Below are positions 39,178-47,316 of a stretch of DNA of 64,000 nucleotides, piece after piece. How positions within the stretch are numbered: position 1 is the first letter of the stretch; every line of letters begins with the position of its first letter. The stretch is from Nocardioides sambongensis (lineage in GTDB: Bacteria; Actinomycetota; Actinomycetes; Propionibacteriales; Nocardioidaceae): positions 1,324,501 through 1,388,500 of the forward strand of contig NZ_CP041091.1 of the NCBI RefSeq assembly GCF_006494815.1, in the 5' to 3' direction. A model generated the notes under the pieces. The model ran no database searches. It saw only the letters and a program-made list of their open reading frames with translations, and was not told the origin of the DNA. A program made the position numbers and the translations under genes.

Positions 39178-39594
39178 TCAGCGTCCGTCGCCGAGGAGCG
39201 GGTCGTCGGCACCCGGGTAGAGCCGGTAGCCGTGCATCGCGTGGTGGGCGAAGCGGGCGTAGAACCCCTCCCCGGCCTCGGTGATCAGGTCCATCCGCTT
39301 GGTGCCGGTCGCCTGGAAGGTCGCCATCACCAGCAGCCGCCCGATCCCGTGGCGCCGATGGTCGGGGTCCACCACCAGGAAGCTCAGGTGCGACTGGAGC
39401 ACCCCGTCGCCGAGCGCCTGGGCCCACCCGACCACCCGGTCGCCGGCCACGGCCGAGTACGACGTCGCGCCCGGCGACGTACAGATCCGCCGGACCAGCT
39501 CGGGGTCGGTGAGCGAGGGCCAGCCGACGCGGCCCGCGAGCCGCGCGACGTGCGCGGCGTCGGCGGGCTCGAAGGGGCGCAGGTCCACGGTCAT
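39178..39594 (-). CDS. GNAT family N-acetyltransferase
   Basis: A 138-residue acetyltransferase of the GCN5-related fold. The acetyl-CoA binding motif is seen in [25 protein letters not shown] (motif A, R/Q-x-x-G-x-G/A as RRHGIG) and the C-terminal [21 protein letters not shown] fits motif B. The substrate cannot be deduced. The ATG at 39594 ([21 protein letters not shown]) gives the usual N-terminus, and in-frame upstream residues are discarded. The gene stands alone between thrS and the steroid cluster. Confidence 0.85.
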   Translation of the reverse strand: MTVDLRPFEPADAAHVARLAGRVGWPSLTDPELVRRICTSPGATSYSAVAGDRVVGWAQALGDGVLQSHLSFLVVDPDHRRHGIGRLLVMATFQATGTKRMDLITEAGEGFYARFAHHAMHGYRLYPGADDPLLGDGR

Positions 39595-39677
39595 GACCCC
39601 ACACAAGCACGTCGGAGCCGGGCGGGCCATCGCCGCCGGTCCCGGGAGACTCCAGGATCAGTGCGGGGGCACCTGGC

Positions 39678-39710
39678 CCTGCTCGCCCAGCGCCGTCCCG
39701 GGCGAGCAGG
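39678..39710 (-). terminator. Terminator after fadA6
   Basis: Arms 39678-39688 and 39700-39710 make an 11-bp perfect stem with an 11-base loop, about 40 bp beyond the fadA6 stop. It would end the fadE30-ipdF-kstR2-fadA6 transcript. Confidence 0.6.
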
Positions 39711-39750
39711 TCAGCTCACCTGGCTGCACCTGGATCCTCGGCGCCGGAGG

Positions 39751-40914
39751 TCAGAGACGCTCGAGGATGGTCACGTTCGCCTGGCCGCCGCCCTCGCACA
39801 TGGTCTGCAGCGCGTAGCGCCCGCCGGTCCGCTCCAGCTCGTTGAGCAGGGTGGTCATCAGACGGGTGCCGGTGGCGCCGATCGGGTGGCCGAGCGCGAT
39901 GCCGCCGCCGTTGACGTTGACCTTCTCGTGCGGGGCGCCGGTCTCCTTCATCCAGGCCAGCACCACGGAGGCGAAGGCCTCGTTGCACTCGAAGAGGTCG
40001 ATGTCGTCGATGCCGAGCCCGGTCTTGGCCAGGGCGTGCTTGGTCGCCCCGATCGGCCCGGTGAGCATCCAGACCGGGTCGTCGCCGCGGACGGAGAGGT
40101 GGTGGATCCGGGCCCGCGGGGTGAGCCCGTGGTCGGAGACGGCCTGCTCGGAGGCGACCAGCAGCGCCGAGGCGCCGTCGCAGATCTGCGAGGCGACGGC
40201 GGCGGTGATCCGCCCGCCGGGGGCGAGCGGCTCGAGCCCGGCCATCTTCTCCAGCGAGGTCTCCCGCGGGCACTGGTCGGTGGCGAACTCCGAGCCGTCG
40301 GCCAGGGCGAGCGGCGCGATCTCACCGGCGAAGCGCCCCTCGGCGATCGCGGTGCGGGCGCGCTCGTGGGAGGCCAGCGCGAACGCCTCCATCTCCTCGC
40401 GGGTGATGTCCCACTTCTCGGCGATCATCTCCGCCGAGCGGAACTGGCTGACCTCCTGGTCGCCGTAGCGCTTCACCCAGCCGGGCGACTCCGCGAACGG
40501 GGTGGAGAAGCCGTACTGCTGGCCGACCAGCATCGCCGCGGAGATCGGGATCGCGCTCATGTTCTGCACACCACCGGCGACCACCAGGTCCTGGGTCCCG
40601 GAGAGCACGCCCTGCGCGGCGAAGTGCACCGCCTGCTGCGAGGAGCCGCACTGGCGGTCGATGGTGACGCCCGGGACGTGGTCCGGGAGGCCCGCGACCA
40701 GCCAGGCGGTGCGCGCGACGTCGCCGGCCTGCGACCCGATCGTGTCGCAGCAGCCGAGGATCACGTCCTCGACCGCCCCGGGGTCCACCCCGGTGCGCTC
40801 CACGAGGGCGCCGAGGGTGTGCGCGGCGAGGTCCGCCGAGTGGACCTCGGCGAGCGCTCCCCCGCGCTTGCCGACCGCGGTGCGGACGGCGTCGACGATG
40901 TAGGCCTCAGCCAT
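39751..40914 (-). CDS. fadA6: Steroid-degradation thiolase (FadA6-like acetyl-CoA C-acyltransferase)
   Basis: Thiolase that would cleave a beta-ketoacyl-CoA during C/D-ring (HIP) breakdown. The 387-residue protein has the nucleophilic cysteine at residue 89 in TIDRQCGSSQQAVHFA, the histidine in GGGIALGHPIGATGTR, and the second cysteine in CEGGGQANV. Asn-Glu-Ala-Phe (ECNEAFA) is conserved. The function call comes from position: directly after a TetR gene like kstR2 and matching the Rv3556c locus. An AAGGAA site precedes the ATG, 12 bp after the restored kstR2 stop. Confidence 0.88.
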   Translation of the reverse strand: MAEAYIVDAVRTAVGKRGGALAEVHSADLAAHTLGALVERTGVDPGAVEDVILGCCDTIGSQAGDVARTAWLVAGLPDHVPGVTIDRQCGSSQQAVHFAAQGVLSGTQDLVVAGGVQNMSAIPISAAMLVGQQYGFSTPFAESPGWVKRYGDQEVSQFRSAEMIAEKWDITREEMEAFALASHERARTAIAEGRFAGEIAPLALADGSEFATDQCPRETSLEKMAGLEPLAPGGRITAAVASQICDGASALLVASEQAVSDHGLTPRARIHHLSVRGDDPVWMLTGPIGATKHALAKTGLGIDDIDLFECNEAFASVVLAWMKETGAPHEKVNVNGGGIALGHPIGATGTRLMTTLLNELERTGGRYALQTMCEGGGQANVTILERL

Positions 40915-40926
40915 GGTGGGTTCCTT

Positions 40927-41555
40927 TCACTTCGCGATCCCGTCGAGCAGGATCCGGACGTACTGGTCGGCGACGTCGGTGTGGGTCAGTCCCCGCCGGG
41001 GCGGTACCAGCGGACCGCGACCCAGACCGTGTCGCGGATGAACCGATAGGTCAGCGTGACGTCGAGGTCGTCGCGCAGCACGCCGGTGCGGACGCCCTCG
41101 GTGATCAGGGTGACCCAGACCTCTCGGGACTGCGCGTTGCGGTCGGCCAGGTAGCCGAACCGCGGGAACGTGCCGAGGTAGTCGGCCTCGTTCTGGAAGA
41201 TGGCCACCTCGTCGGGGTGGTTCTCGATCGCCTCGAACGAGACCCGGACGGCACCCTCGAGCTTGGAGCGCGCGTCGTCGTCGCTGGCCAGGATCTCCTC
41301 GTAGCGTCCGAAGAGCTCGGCCTGGAACGAGGAGAGGATCTCGTCGACCATCGACTCCTTGGAGTCGAAGTGGTGGTAGAGGCTGCCGGAGAGGATGCCG
41401 GCGGCATCCGCGATGTCGCGCACCGTGGTGTTGCGGAAGCCCTTCTCGGCGAAGAGCCGCGCCGCGATCGCCAGCAGCTCAGTACGACGCCCGCCGCTCG
41501 TCGTACCGGCGCCGGTGCGGACGCGCGCCGGCGTCCGGCGCTGGGACTCAGGCAT
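40927..41555 (-). CDS. kstR2: TetR-family regulator, KstR2-like, frame broken once
   Basis: Probable repressor of the HIP-degradation genes, with a CoA ester as likely ligand (from KstR2 biology). The N-terminal helix-turn-helix is RTELLAIAARLFAEKGFRNTTVRDIADAAGILSGSLYHHFDSKESM-type, and the ligand domain follows. As written it stops at 40986 after RPGGD. One added base in the run 40991-40994 extends it by LTHTDVADQYVRILLDGIAK to TGA 40927, giving 209 residues, a normal size. It overlaps the end of ipdF by 8 bp, and fadA6 follows. Position matches Rv3557c; the probable operator is at 43591-43612. Confidence 0.85.
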
Positions 41556-42363
41556 GCTGACTGCTCACCGAGACCACCTCGCCGGTCATGTAGGAGGCGT
41601 AGTCGCTGGCCAGGAACACCATCACGTTGGCGACCTCCCACGGCGCCGCGGCGCGGCCGAAGGCCTCGCGCTGCTTCAGCTCGACCAGGAGCTCGGCCGA
41701 GGTGACCTTCTCCAGGAAGGGGTGCATCGCCAGGCTGGGCGAGACCGCGTTGACCCGGATGCCGTGCGGCGCCAGGTCGATCGCCGAACACCGGGTCAGC
41801 GCCATCACGCCGGCCTTCGCCGCGGCGTAGTGGGCCTGGCCCTCCTGGGCCCGCCAGCCGATCACCGAGGCGTTGTTGACGATGACGCCCCGCTTGCCGG
41901 CCTCGCTCATCCGGCGGCCGGCGGCCCGGACGCAGCGGAAGGTGCCGGTGAGGGTGATGTCGAGGACCCTGGACCACTCCTCGTCGTTCATCTCCAGGAT
42001 GTCGGCGGTGCCGCCGAGGCCGGCGTTGTTGATCATGATGTCGACGCCGCCGAACTCCTCGGCCGCGTCGAGCAACGCGGCGACCTGCTCCTCGTCGGTG
42101 ACGTCGCAGACCAGCTGACGCACACGCTCGGCACCGAACTCGGCGGCCAGGCTCTCCTCGGCCTCGGCCAGGCGCCGGGCGTGGGTGTCGCTGAACACGA
42201 CCGCCTTCGCCCCCTCCTCCAGCGCCCGCCGCACCACCGCGGCCCCGATCCCGGCTCCGGCGGCCGCGGTGACCACCACCACCTTGCCGGCGAGGAGGTC
42301 GTGCCCGGGCACGTAGTCCGGGGTGGGCTGCTCGGTCTTCAGCGTGCGGGTCGGGTCGGTCAT
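41548..42363 (-). CDS. ipdF: Short-chain dehydrogenase/reductase (IpdF-like)
   Basis: SDR predicted to act on the hydroxyl/keto group of HIP-CoA intermediates, by analogy with Rv3559c. The 271-residue protein has the NAD(P)-binding motif VVVTAAAGAGIGAAVVR near residue 30, NNAGLGG, and the catalytic serine in VIVNNASVIGWRAQEGQAHYAAAKAGVMALTR (Ser...YxxxK). The ATG at 42363 overlaps the fadE30 stop (ATGA) and has an AAGGAGG site. The order fadE30-ipdF-kstR2-fadA6 is as in mycobacteria, except that a PPE gene there separates kstR2 and ipdF. Confidence 0.86.
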   Translation of the reverse strand: MTDPTRTLKTEQPTPDYVPGHDLLAGKVVVVTAAAGAGIGAAVVRRALEEGAKAVVFSDTHARRLAEAEESLAAEFGAERVRQLVCDVTDEEQVAALLDAAEEFGGVDIMINNAGLGGTADILEMNDEEWSRVLDITLTGTFRCVRAAGRRMSEAGKRGVIVNNASVIGWRAQEGQAHYAAAKAGVMALTRCSAIDLAPHGIRVNAVSPSLAMHPFLEKVTSAELLVELKQREAFGRAAAPWEVANVMVFLASDYASYMTGEVVSVSSQHA

Positions 42364-43580
42364 GCGCGTGCCTCCTTGGGCAGACCGAGCACACGCTCGG
42401 CGAGGATGTTCTTCTGGATCTCGTCGCTGCCGCCGTAGATGGTGTCGGCACGCGAGAAGAGGAAGAGACGCTGGTGCGCGTCGAGGTCGTAGTGGCCGGC
42501 ACCGTCCAGGCCACGCCCGGCGCGGGTCAGCAGTCCCTCGGCTCCAGCGACGTCCATCGCCACCTCGCCGAGACGGCGGTGCCAGCCGGACCAGGCGAGC
42601 TTGAAGATGGAGCCGGCGCCCCCGCCTGCCGCGGAGTCCTCCCCGCCCTGGACCAGGGCGAGCGAGCGCAGGGCATAGCTGCGGATCGCGCTGAGCTCGG
42701 TGCGCAGCGTCGCGAGGCGGTCACGCACCACCGGGTCGTCGATGCTGCCGTTGGCCTTCGCCCGCTGCACCACGTCCTCGAGCTCGCGGGCGAAGCCGAC
42801 GGTCTGGCCGAGGGTGGAGACACCGCGCTCGAAGCCGAGCAGGCCCATCGCCACTCCCCAGCCGGCGCCCACCTCGCCGATCACGTGGTCAGCCGGGGTG
42901 CGGGCGTCGGAGAAGAAGACCTCGTTGAACTCCGATCCGCTGGTGAGCTGCTCGATCGGACGGATCTCGACGCCGTCCTGCTGGAGCGGGACGAGCAGGA
43001 AGGAGAGTCCGCGGTGCCGTTGGGAGCCGGGCTCGGTGCGAGCCACCACGAAGCACCAGTCGGCGACGTGCGCCATCGAGGTCCACACCTTCTGTCCGTC
43101 GACCGCCCACTCGCCACTCGCCTCGTCGAGCCGGGCCCGGGTCTGCACCGCGGCCAGGTCGGAGCCGGCGCCCGGCTCGGAGTAGCCCTGCGCCCACAGC
43201 TCGCGCACCGCGACGATCTCGGGCAGGAACCGCTGCTGCTGCTCGGGCGTGCCGAAGGCGATCAGGGTCGGGCCGAGGAGCTGCTCACCCAGGTGGTTGA
43301 CCCCGGCCGGCGCCCCGGAGCGCGCGTACTCCTCGTGGAAGATCACCTGCTGCCACAGCGAGAGCCCACGACCCCCGTGCTCGGTCGGCCAGCCGACGGC
43401 CGTCCAGCCGTGCTCGGCCAGGTGACGGTTCCACGCCAGCCTCTCCTCATGCGCCTCGTGCTCGCGACCGGGACCTCCGAGCCCCTTGAGGGCTCCCCAC
43501 TCCCCCGCCAGGTTGTCGGCGAGCCAGTCCCGGATCTCGGCACGGAACGCGCGGTCCTCCGCGCTCTCGGTCAAGTCCAC
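42360..43580 (-). CDS. ipdE1: Acyl-CoA dehydrogenase alpha-type subunit of HIP pathway (FadE30/IpdE1-like)
   Basis: Flavoprotein of 406 residues. By position (Rv3560c) and pairing it should form an alpha2-beta2 enzyme with IpdE2 and dehydrogenate 5-hydroxy-HIP-CoA; IpdE1 and IpdE2 of M. tuberculosis are encoded in divergent operons, as here. The FAD-contacting YSEPGAGSDLA and VWTSMAHVADWCF segments, EFNEVFFSDARTPADHVIG, and the C-terminal TIYGGSDEIQKNILAERVLGLPKE motif are present. GTG 43580 has a TAGAGT -10 only 7 nt upstream, so the mRNA is probably leaderless. It is the first gene of the left arm. Confidence 0.88.
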   Translation of the reverse strand: MDLTESAEDRAFRAEIRDWLADNLAGEWGALKGLGGPGREHEAHEERLAWNRHLAEHGWTAVGWPTEHGGRGLSLWQQVIFHEEYARSGAPAGVNHLGEQLLGPTLIAFGTPEQQQRFLPEIVAVRELWAQGYSEPGAGSDLAAVQTRARLDEASGEWAVDGQKVWTSMAHVADWCFVVARTEPGSQRHRGLSFLLVPLQQDGVEIRPIEQLTSGSEFNEVFFSDARTPADHVIGEVGAGWGVAMGLLGFERGVSTLGQTVGFARELEDVVQRAKANGSIDDPVVRDRLATLRTELSAIRSYALRSLALVQGGEDSAAGGGAGSIFKLAWSGWHRRLGEVAMDVAGAEGLLTRAGRGLDGAGHYDLDAHQRLFLFSRADTIYGGSDEIQKNILAERVLGLPKEARA

Positions 43581-43587
43581 GAGTGCT

Positions 43588-43593
43588 ACTCTA
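43588..43593 (-). promoter_or_regulatory. -10 element (TAGAGT) of ipdE1; overlaps the plus-strand -10 TACTCT
   Basis: On the minus strand TAGAGT lies 7 nt before the GTG of ipdE1. On the plus strand the almost self-complementary partner TACTCT (43587-43592) can serve fadD3, so both directions may share one -10 region. Confidence 0.5.
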
Positions 43594-43612
43594 CCAAGCA
43601 AATGCTTGGTAG
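43591..43612. promoter_or_regulatory. Perfect 22-bp palindrome, probable TetR (KstR2-like) operator
   Basis: Left arm ctaccaagca and right arm tgcttggtag are exact reverse complements around a 2-base aa centre. It overlaps the ipdE1 -10 element and lies 31 bp before fadD3, so a bound TetR dimer would block both directions. The core CAAG-N6-CTTG differs in spacing from the published mycobacterial KstR2 consensus (CAAG-N2-CTTG). Confidence 0.85.
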
Positions 43613-43642
43613 GCAGCCTCGGCGGCCGATGGAGGAGAGGGA

Positions 43643-45205
43643 ATGAGCGAGACCAGCACCCCGAGCACGATCCCCGCGGTCCTGCGCGCCGCAGCGGCGA
43701 CCTTCGGCGACCATGCCGCCTACGTGGAGGGTGGCACCACGCTCTCCTACGCCGGCCTGCTGGACCGGGTGCGCGACGTGGCCCGGGGCTACCTCGCCGC
43801 CGGCGTGCGGCCCGGCGACCGGGTCGCCATCTGGGCACCGAACAGCATCGACTGGGCCGTCGCGGGCCTGGCCATCACCTACGCCGGGGGCGTCCTCGTC
43901 CCGCTCAACTCCCGCTACACCGGGCACGAGGCGGCCGACATCGTGGATCGCGCCGGGGCGCGTCTGGTCGTGGTCGCCGACGGTTTCCTGGGCCGGCACC
44001 AGATCGCCGAGCTCCGCGACGCCTCCGACCTGCCGGGCGTCGCCGAGGTGATCGACATCGCCGAGCTGGAGGCGCTGGTCACGCGCGGGCAGGCGGTCCC
44101 ACTGACCGAGATCGAGGCGCGTGCGGACTCGGTCACGCCCGACGAGACCGCCGACATCCTGTTCACGTCCGGCACCACCGGGCTGCCCAAGGGCGCGATG
44201 ACCGCCCACCGCCAGACGGTGGGCGTCGCCCGCACCTGGGGCGAGCTCGGCGGCGTCGGCCGCGACGACCGCTACCTGGTGATCAGCCCCTTCTTCCACA
44301 CGTTCGGCTACAAGGTCGGCATCATCACCGCGCTGACCAGCGGCGCGACGCTCTATCCCGTCGCCACCTTCGACCTCGCCCGCACCCAGCAGCTGATCCA
44401 GGACGAGCGGATCACCGTGCTCCCCGGCGCGCCGACGATCTACCAGAGCCTGCTCGCCGCCCCGGACCGTGCCGACTACGACCTGGGCTCGCTGCGGCTG
44501 GCGGTCACCGGCGCGGCCGTGGTCCCGGTGGTGCTGATCGAGCGGATGCGGGCGGCGGCCCCCGACGGCCTCGGCTTCGAGCAGGTGGTCACCGCCTTCG
44601 GGATGACCGAGGCCGTGGTGGTCACCATGGCCCGGGCCGGCGACCCCGCCGAGCTGGTGGCGTCCACCTGCGGCCGGGCCATCCCCGGCATGGAGGTCCG
44701 GATCGATGCTCCCGACAGGGCTGCCGACACCGCGACCGACACAGCACCGGACGCCGCGGTCGCCGGCGAACTGCTGGTCCGCGGCGACTTCGTGATGCAG
44801 GGCTACCTGGACGACCCCGCGGCGACGGCGAGGACGATCGACGAGGACGGCTGGCTGCACACCGGTGACGTGGCCACGCTCGATGCGGCCGGCAACCTGA
44901 CGATCACCGACCGGCTCAAGGACATGTACATCTGCGGTGGCTTCAACGTCTACCCCGCCGAGGTGGAGCAGGCGCTGCTGCGGATGGAGGGCGTCCAGGA
45001 CGTCGCGGTGGTCGGCGTGCCCGACGAGCGGATGGGCGAGGTCGGCAAGGCGTTCGTCGTCGGCGACGTGGACCCGGACGCGCTGATCGCCTTCGCCAAG
45101 GAGCGCGTCGCGAACTTCAAGGTGCCCCGACAGGTGGCCAAGGTCGACGCACTCCCCCGCAACCTCGGGGGCAAGGTGCTGAAGAACGAGTTGAGGGACA
45201 GCTGA
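43643..45205 (+). CDS. fadD3: HIP-CoA ligase (FadD3-like acyl-CoA synthetase)
   Basis: Activates the propionate side chain of HIP, the C/D-ring steroid fragment, with ATP and CoA. The 520-residue AMP-forming enzyme has the P-loop LFTSGTTGLPKGAM (~173), the acyl-pocket motif VTGAAVV, the adenylate motif VTAFGMTEA, and the C-terminal domain with GFNVYPAEVEQALL and catalytic lysine in LPRNLGGKVLKNEL. ATG 43643 has a strong GGAGGAGAGGGA ribosome site. Position and orientation match Rv3561, first gene of the right arm, opposite ipdE1. A substrate other than HIP cannot be excluded by sequence. Confidence 0.88.
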   Translation: MSETSTPSTIPAVLRAAAATFGDHAAYVEGGTTLSYAGLLDRVRDVARGYLAAGVRPGDRVAIWAPNSIDWAVAGLAITYAGGVLVPLNSRYTGHEAADIVDRAGARLVVVADGFLGRHQIAELRDASDLPGVAEVIDIAELEALVTRGQAVPLTEIEARADSVTPDETADILFTSGTTGLPKGAMTAHRQTVGVARTWGELGGVGRDDRYLVISPFFHTFGYKVGIITALTSGATLYPVATFDLARTQQLIQDERITVLPGAPTIYQSLLAAPDRADYDLGSLRLAVTGAAVVPVVLIERMRAAAPDGLGFEQVVTAFGMTEAVVVTMARAGDPAELVASTCGRAIPGMEVRIDAPDRAADTATDTAPDAAVAGELLVRGDFVMQGYLDDPAATARTIDEDGWLHTGDVATLDAAGNLTITDRLKDMYICGGFNVYPAEVEQALLRMEGVQDVAVVGVPDERMGEVGKAFVVGDVDPDALIAFAKERVANFKVPRQVAKVDALPRNLGGKVLKNELRDS

Positions 45206-46354
45206 ATGGATCTGGAACTGAACGAGTCCGAGCAGGCCTTCCAGGCCGAGGCACGGGCATGGCTGGCGGAGAACGTCCCGACGACCCCGCTGCCCTCGAT
45301 GGACACCCCCGAGGGGTGGGCGCTGCACCAGGAGTGGGAGGCGCGGCTCGCGGCAGCCCGCTACTCCGTCGTCTCCTGGCCCGAGCAGTACCACGGACGT
45401 GAGGCGTCGCTGATCGAGTGGATCATCTTCGAGGAGGAGTACTACCGCGCCGGCGCTCCCGGACGCGTCTCCCAGAACGGGATCTTCCTGCTCGCGCCGA
45501 TCATCTTCGAGCACGGCACCGCCGAGCAGCAGGACCGGTTCCTGCCCACCATGGCCACCGGCGAGCGGATCTGGGCGCAGTGCTGGTCCGAGCCGGAGGC
45601 GGGCTCGGACCTCGCATCGTTGAAGTCGACGGCGCGCCGGGACGAGGAGCGCGGCGGGTGGCTGCTCAACGGGCAGAAGATCTGGTGCTCGCGGGCGGCG
45701 CTGGCGCACTGGGGCTTCGGGCTCTTCCGGTCCGACCCGGACGCCGCGCGGCACTCCGGGCTCACCTACTTCCTGTTCCCGTTGGACGCCGAGGGAGTGA
45801 CGGTGCGGCCGATCGCCCAGCTCGACGGTGAGGCCGGGTTCGCCGAGGTCTTCTTCGACGACGTCTTCGTCCCCGACGCCGACGTGCTGGGCGCGCCCGG
45901 GGACGGCTGGCGCGTCGCGATGAGCACCGCCGGCAACGAGCGTGGTCTCTCACTGCGCTCTCCCGGCCGGTTCACCGCCGCCGCCGACCGCCTGGTCGAC
46001 CTCTACGGTGAGCGGCCCGACGCCCGGGTCGCCGACCGGGTGGTCGACGCCTGGATCAAGGCCGAGGCCTACCGCCTTTACACCTGGGGCACCGTCACCC
46101 GTCTCGCCGACGGCGGCGACGTGGGCGCGGCCGGGTCGGTCAACAAGGTCTGGTGGAGCGAGCTGGACATCGCGCTGCACGAGACGGCGCTCGACCTGCT
46201 CGGCCCCGACGCCGAGCTGGAGTCGCGCTGGCTCGACGGCTACACCTTCTCGCTGTCCGGACCGATCTACGCCGGCACCAACGAGATCCAACGCAACATC
46301 GTGGCGGAGCGGATCCTCGGTCTGCCCCGCGAGCCGAAGGGAGCGGGCCGATGA
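45206..46354 (+). CDS. fadE31: Acyl-CoA dehydrogenase (FadE31-like)
   Basis: Flavoprotein of 382 residues in the CoA-dependent degradation of steroid C/D rings. It starts MDLELNESEQAFQAEARAWL one base after fadD3. CWSEPEAGSDLASLKSTARRDE, the FAD/substrate region, and the C-terminal GPIYAGTNEIQRNIVAERILGLPREPK are typical of the alpha-type subunit. The next gene overlaps by 4 bp. In M. tuberculosis FadE31 is reported to pair with adjacent FadE32 or FadE33 in heterotetramers; the exact substrate here is an inference from synteny. Confidence 0.87.
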   Translation: MDLELNESEQAFQAEARAWLAENVPTTPLPSMDTPEGWALHQEWEARLAAARYSVVSWPEQYHGREASLIEWIIFEEEYYRAGAPGRVSQNGIFLLAPIIFEHGTAEQQDRFLPTMATGERIWAQCWSEPEAGSDLASLKSTARRDEERGGWLLNGQKIWCSRAALAHWGFGLFRSDPDAARHSGLTYFLFPLDAEGVTVRPIAQLDGEAGFAEVFFDDVFVPDADVLGAPGDGWRVAMSTAGNERGLSLRSPGRFTAAADRLVDLYGERPDARVADRVVDAWIKAEAYRLYTWGTVTRLADGGDVGAAGSVNKVWWSELDIALHETALDLLGPDAELESRWLDGYTFSLSGPIYAGTNEIQRNIVAERILGLPREPKGAGR

Positions 46355-47316
46355 GGTTCGAGCTGACCGAGGACCAGCGGGACTTCGCCGCGTCGCTGGA
46401 CCGACTGATCGCCGGCGCCGACCCGGTCGGGGTCGCTCGCGCCTGGGGCGCCGGCGACACCGCCCCCGGGCTGAGCCTGTGGCGGCGTCTCGCCGACCAG
46501 GGGGTCTCGGCGCTGCTGGTCCCCGAGGAGGCCGGCGGGATGGGCGCCACCCCGGTCGAGCTCGCGGTGGCCTTCGAGGTTCTCGGCAAGCACGCGGTGC
46601 CCGGCCCCTGGGTCGAGGCCGCCGCCTACCTGGCCACCGAGCTCTCCGGCGAGGCCCAGGAGGCGGTCGCCGCCGGCGCGGTGGCGACGGTCGCGGTGCC
46701 GCCGCACACGCCGTACGCGCTCGATGCCGACGTCGCCACCCAGGTGTACCTGGCCGGGAGCGACGGGCTGCGCACCGCGACCCCCGATGAGCAGCTCACC
46801 TCGGTGGACCGCACCCGCCGGCTCTTCCGGCTCCGGGCCGGCGGCATCCACGACACCGCGGACCGGGCCGCCGAGGCGTTCGACGCGGCGGCGCTGGCGA
46901 CCTCCGCGCAGCTGCTCGGCGCCGGCGAGCGGGTGCTCGCCGGCGCGGTCACCTACGTCAAGCAGCGCCGTCAGTTCGGACGCGAGATCGGCTCCTACCA
47001 GGCGATCAAGCACCAGCTCGCGGACGTGCGGATCGCGCTCGACTTCGCCCGCCCCCTGGTCCACGGGGCCGCGCTGGCCGACGACGTCGACCGGGGCCGG
47101 GCGGTCTCGGCCGCGAAGGTCGCCTGCGCCGACGCCGCCTACCGCGCCTCGCGCACCGGCCTGCAGGTGCACGGCGCGATCGGCTACACCGAGGAGTTCG
47201 ACCTGAGCGTGTGGATCACCCGGATCCGTGCGCTGGTCACCGCGTGGGGCACGCCGGGGTTCCACCGGGCCCGGATCCTGCAGAGCCTGACCGCCACCCC
47301 GGCCGGAGCGCGCTGA
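46351..47316 (+). CDS. fadE32: Acyl-CoA dehydrogenase (FadE32-like)
   Basis: A 321-residue beta-type acyl-CoA dehydrogenase subunit, shorter than classical ones. It begins MRFELTEDQRDFAASLDRLIAG, carries a reduced middle domain, and retains YVKQRRQFGREIGSYQAIKHQLADVRIALDFARP and the C-terminal GLQVHGAIGYTEEFDLSVW helix region. ATGA overlap with fadE31 and TGATG contact with fadE33 mean coupled translation. Mutants of the M. tuberculosis counterpart are reported to accumulate MOODA, a late intermediate; the role here is assigned by position only. Confidence 0.86.
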   Translation: MRFELTEDQRDFAASLDRLIAGADPVGVARAWGAGDTAPGLSLWRRLADQGVSALLVPEEAGGMGATPVELAVAFEVLGKHAVPGPWVEAAAYLATELSGEAQEAVAAGAVATVAVPPHTPYALDADVATQVYLAGSDGLRTATPDEQLTSVDRTRRLFRLRAGGIHDTADRAAEAFDAAALATSAQLLGAGERVLAGAVTYVKQRRQFGREIGSYQAIKHQLADVRIALDFARPLVHGAALADDVDRGRAVSAAKVACADAAYRASRTGLQVHGAIGYTEEFDLSVWITRIRALVTAWGTPGFHRARILQSLTATPAGAR

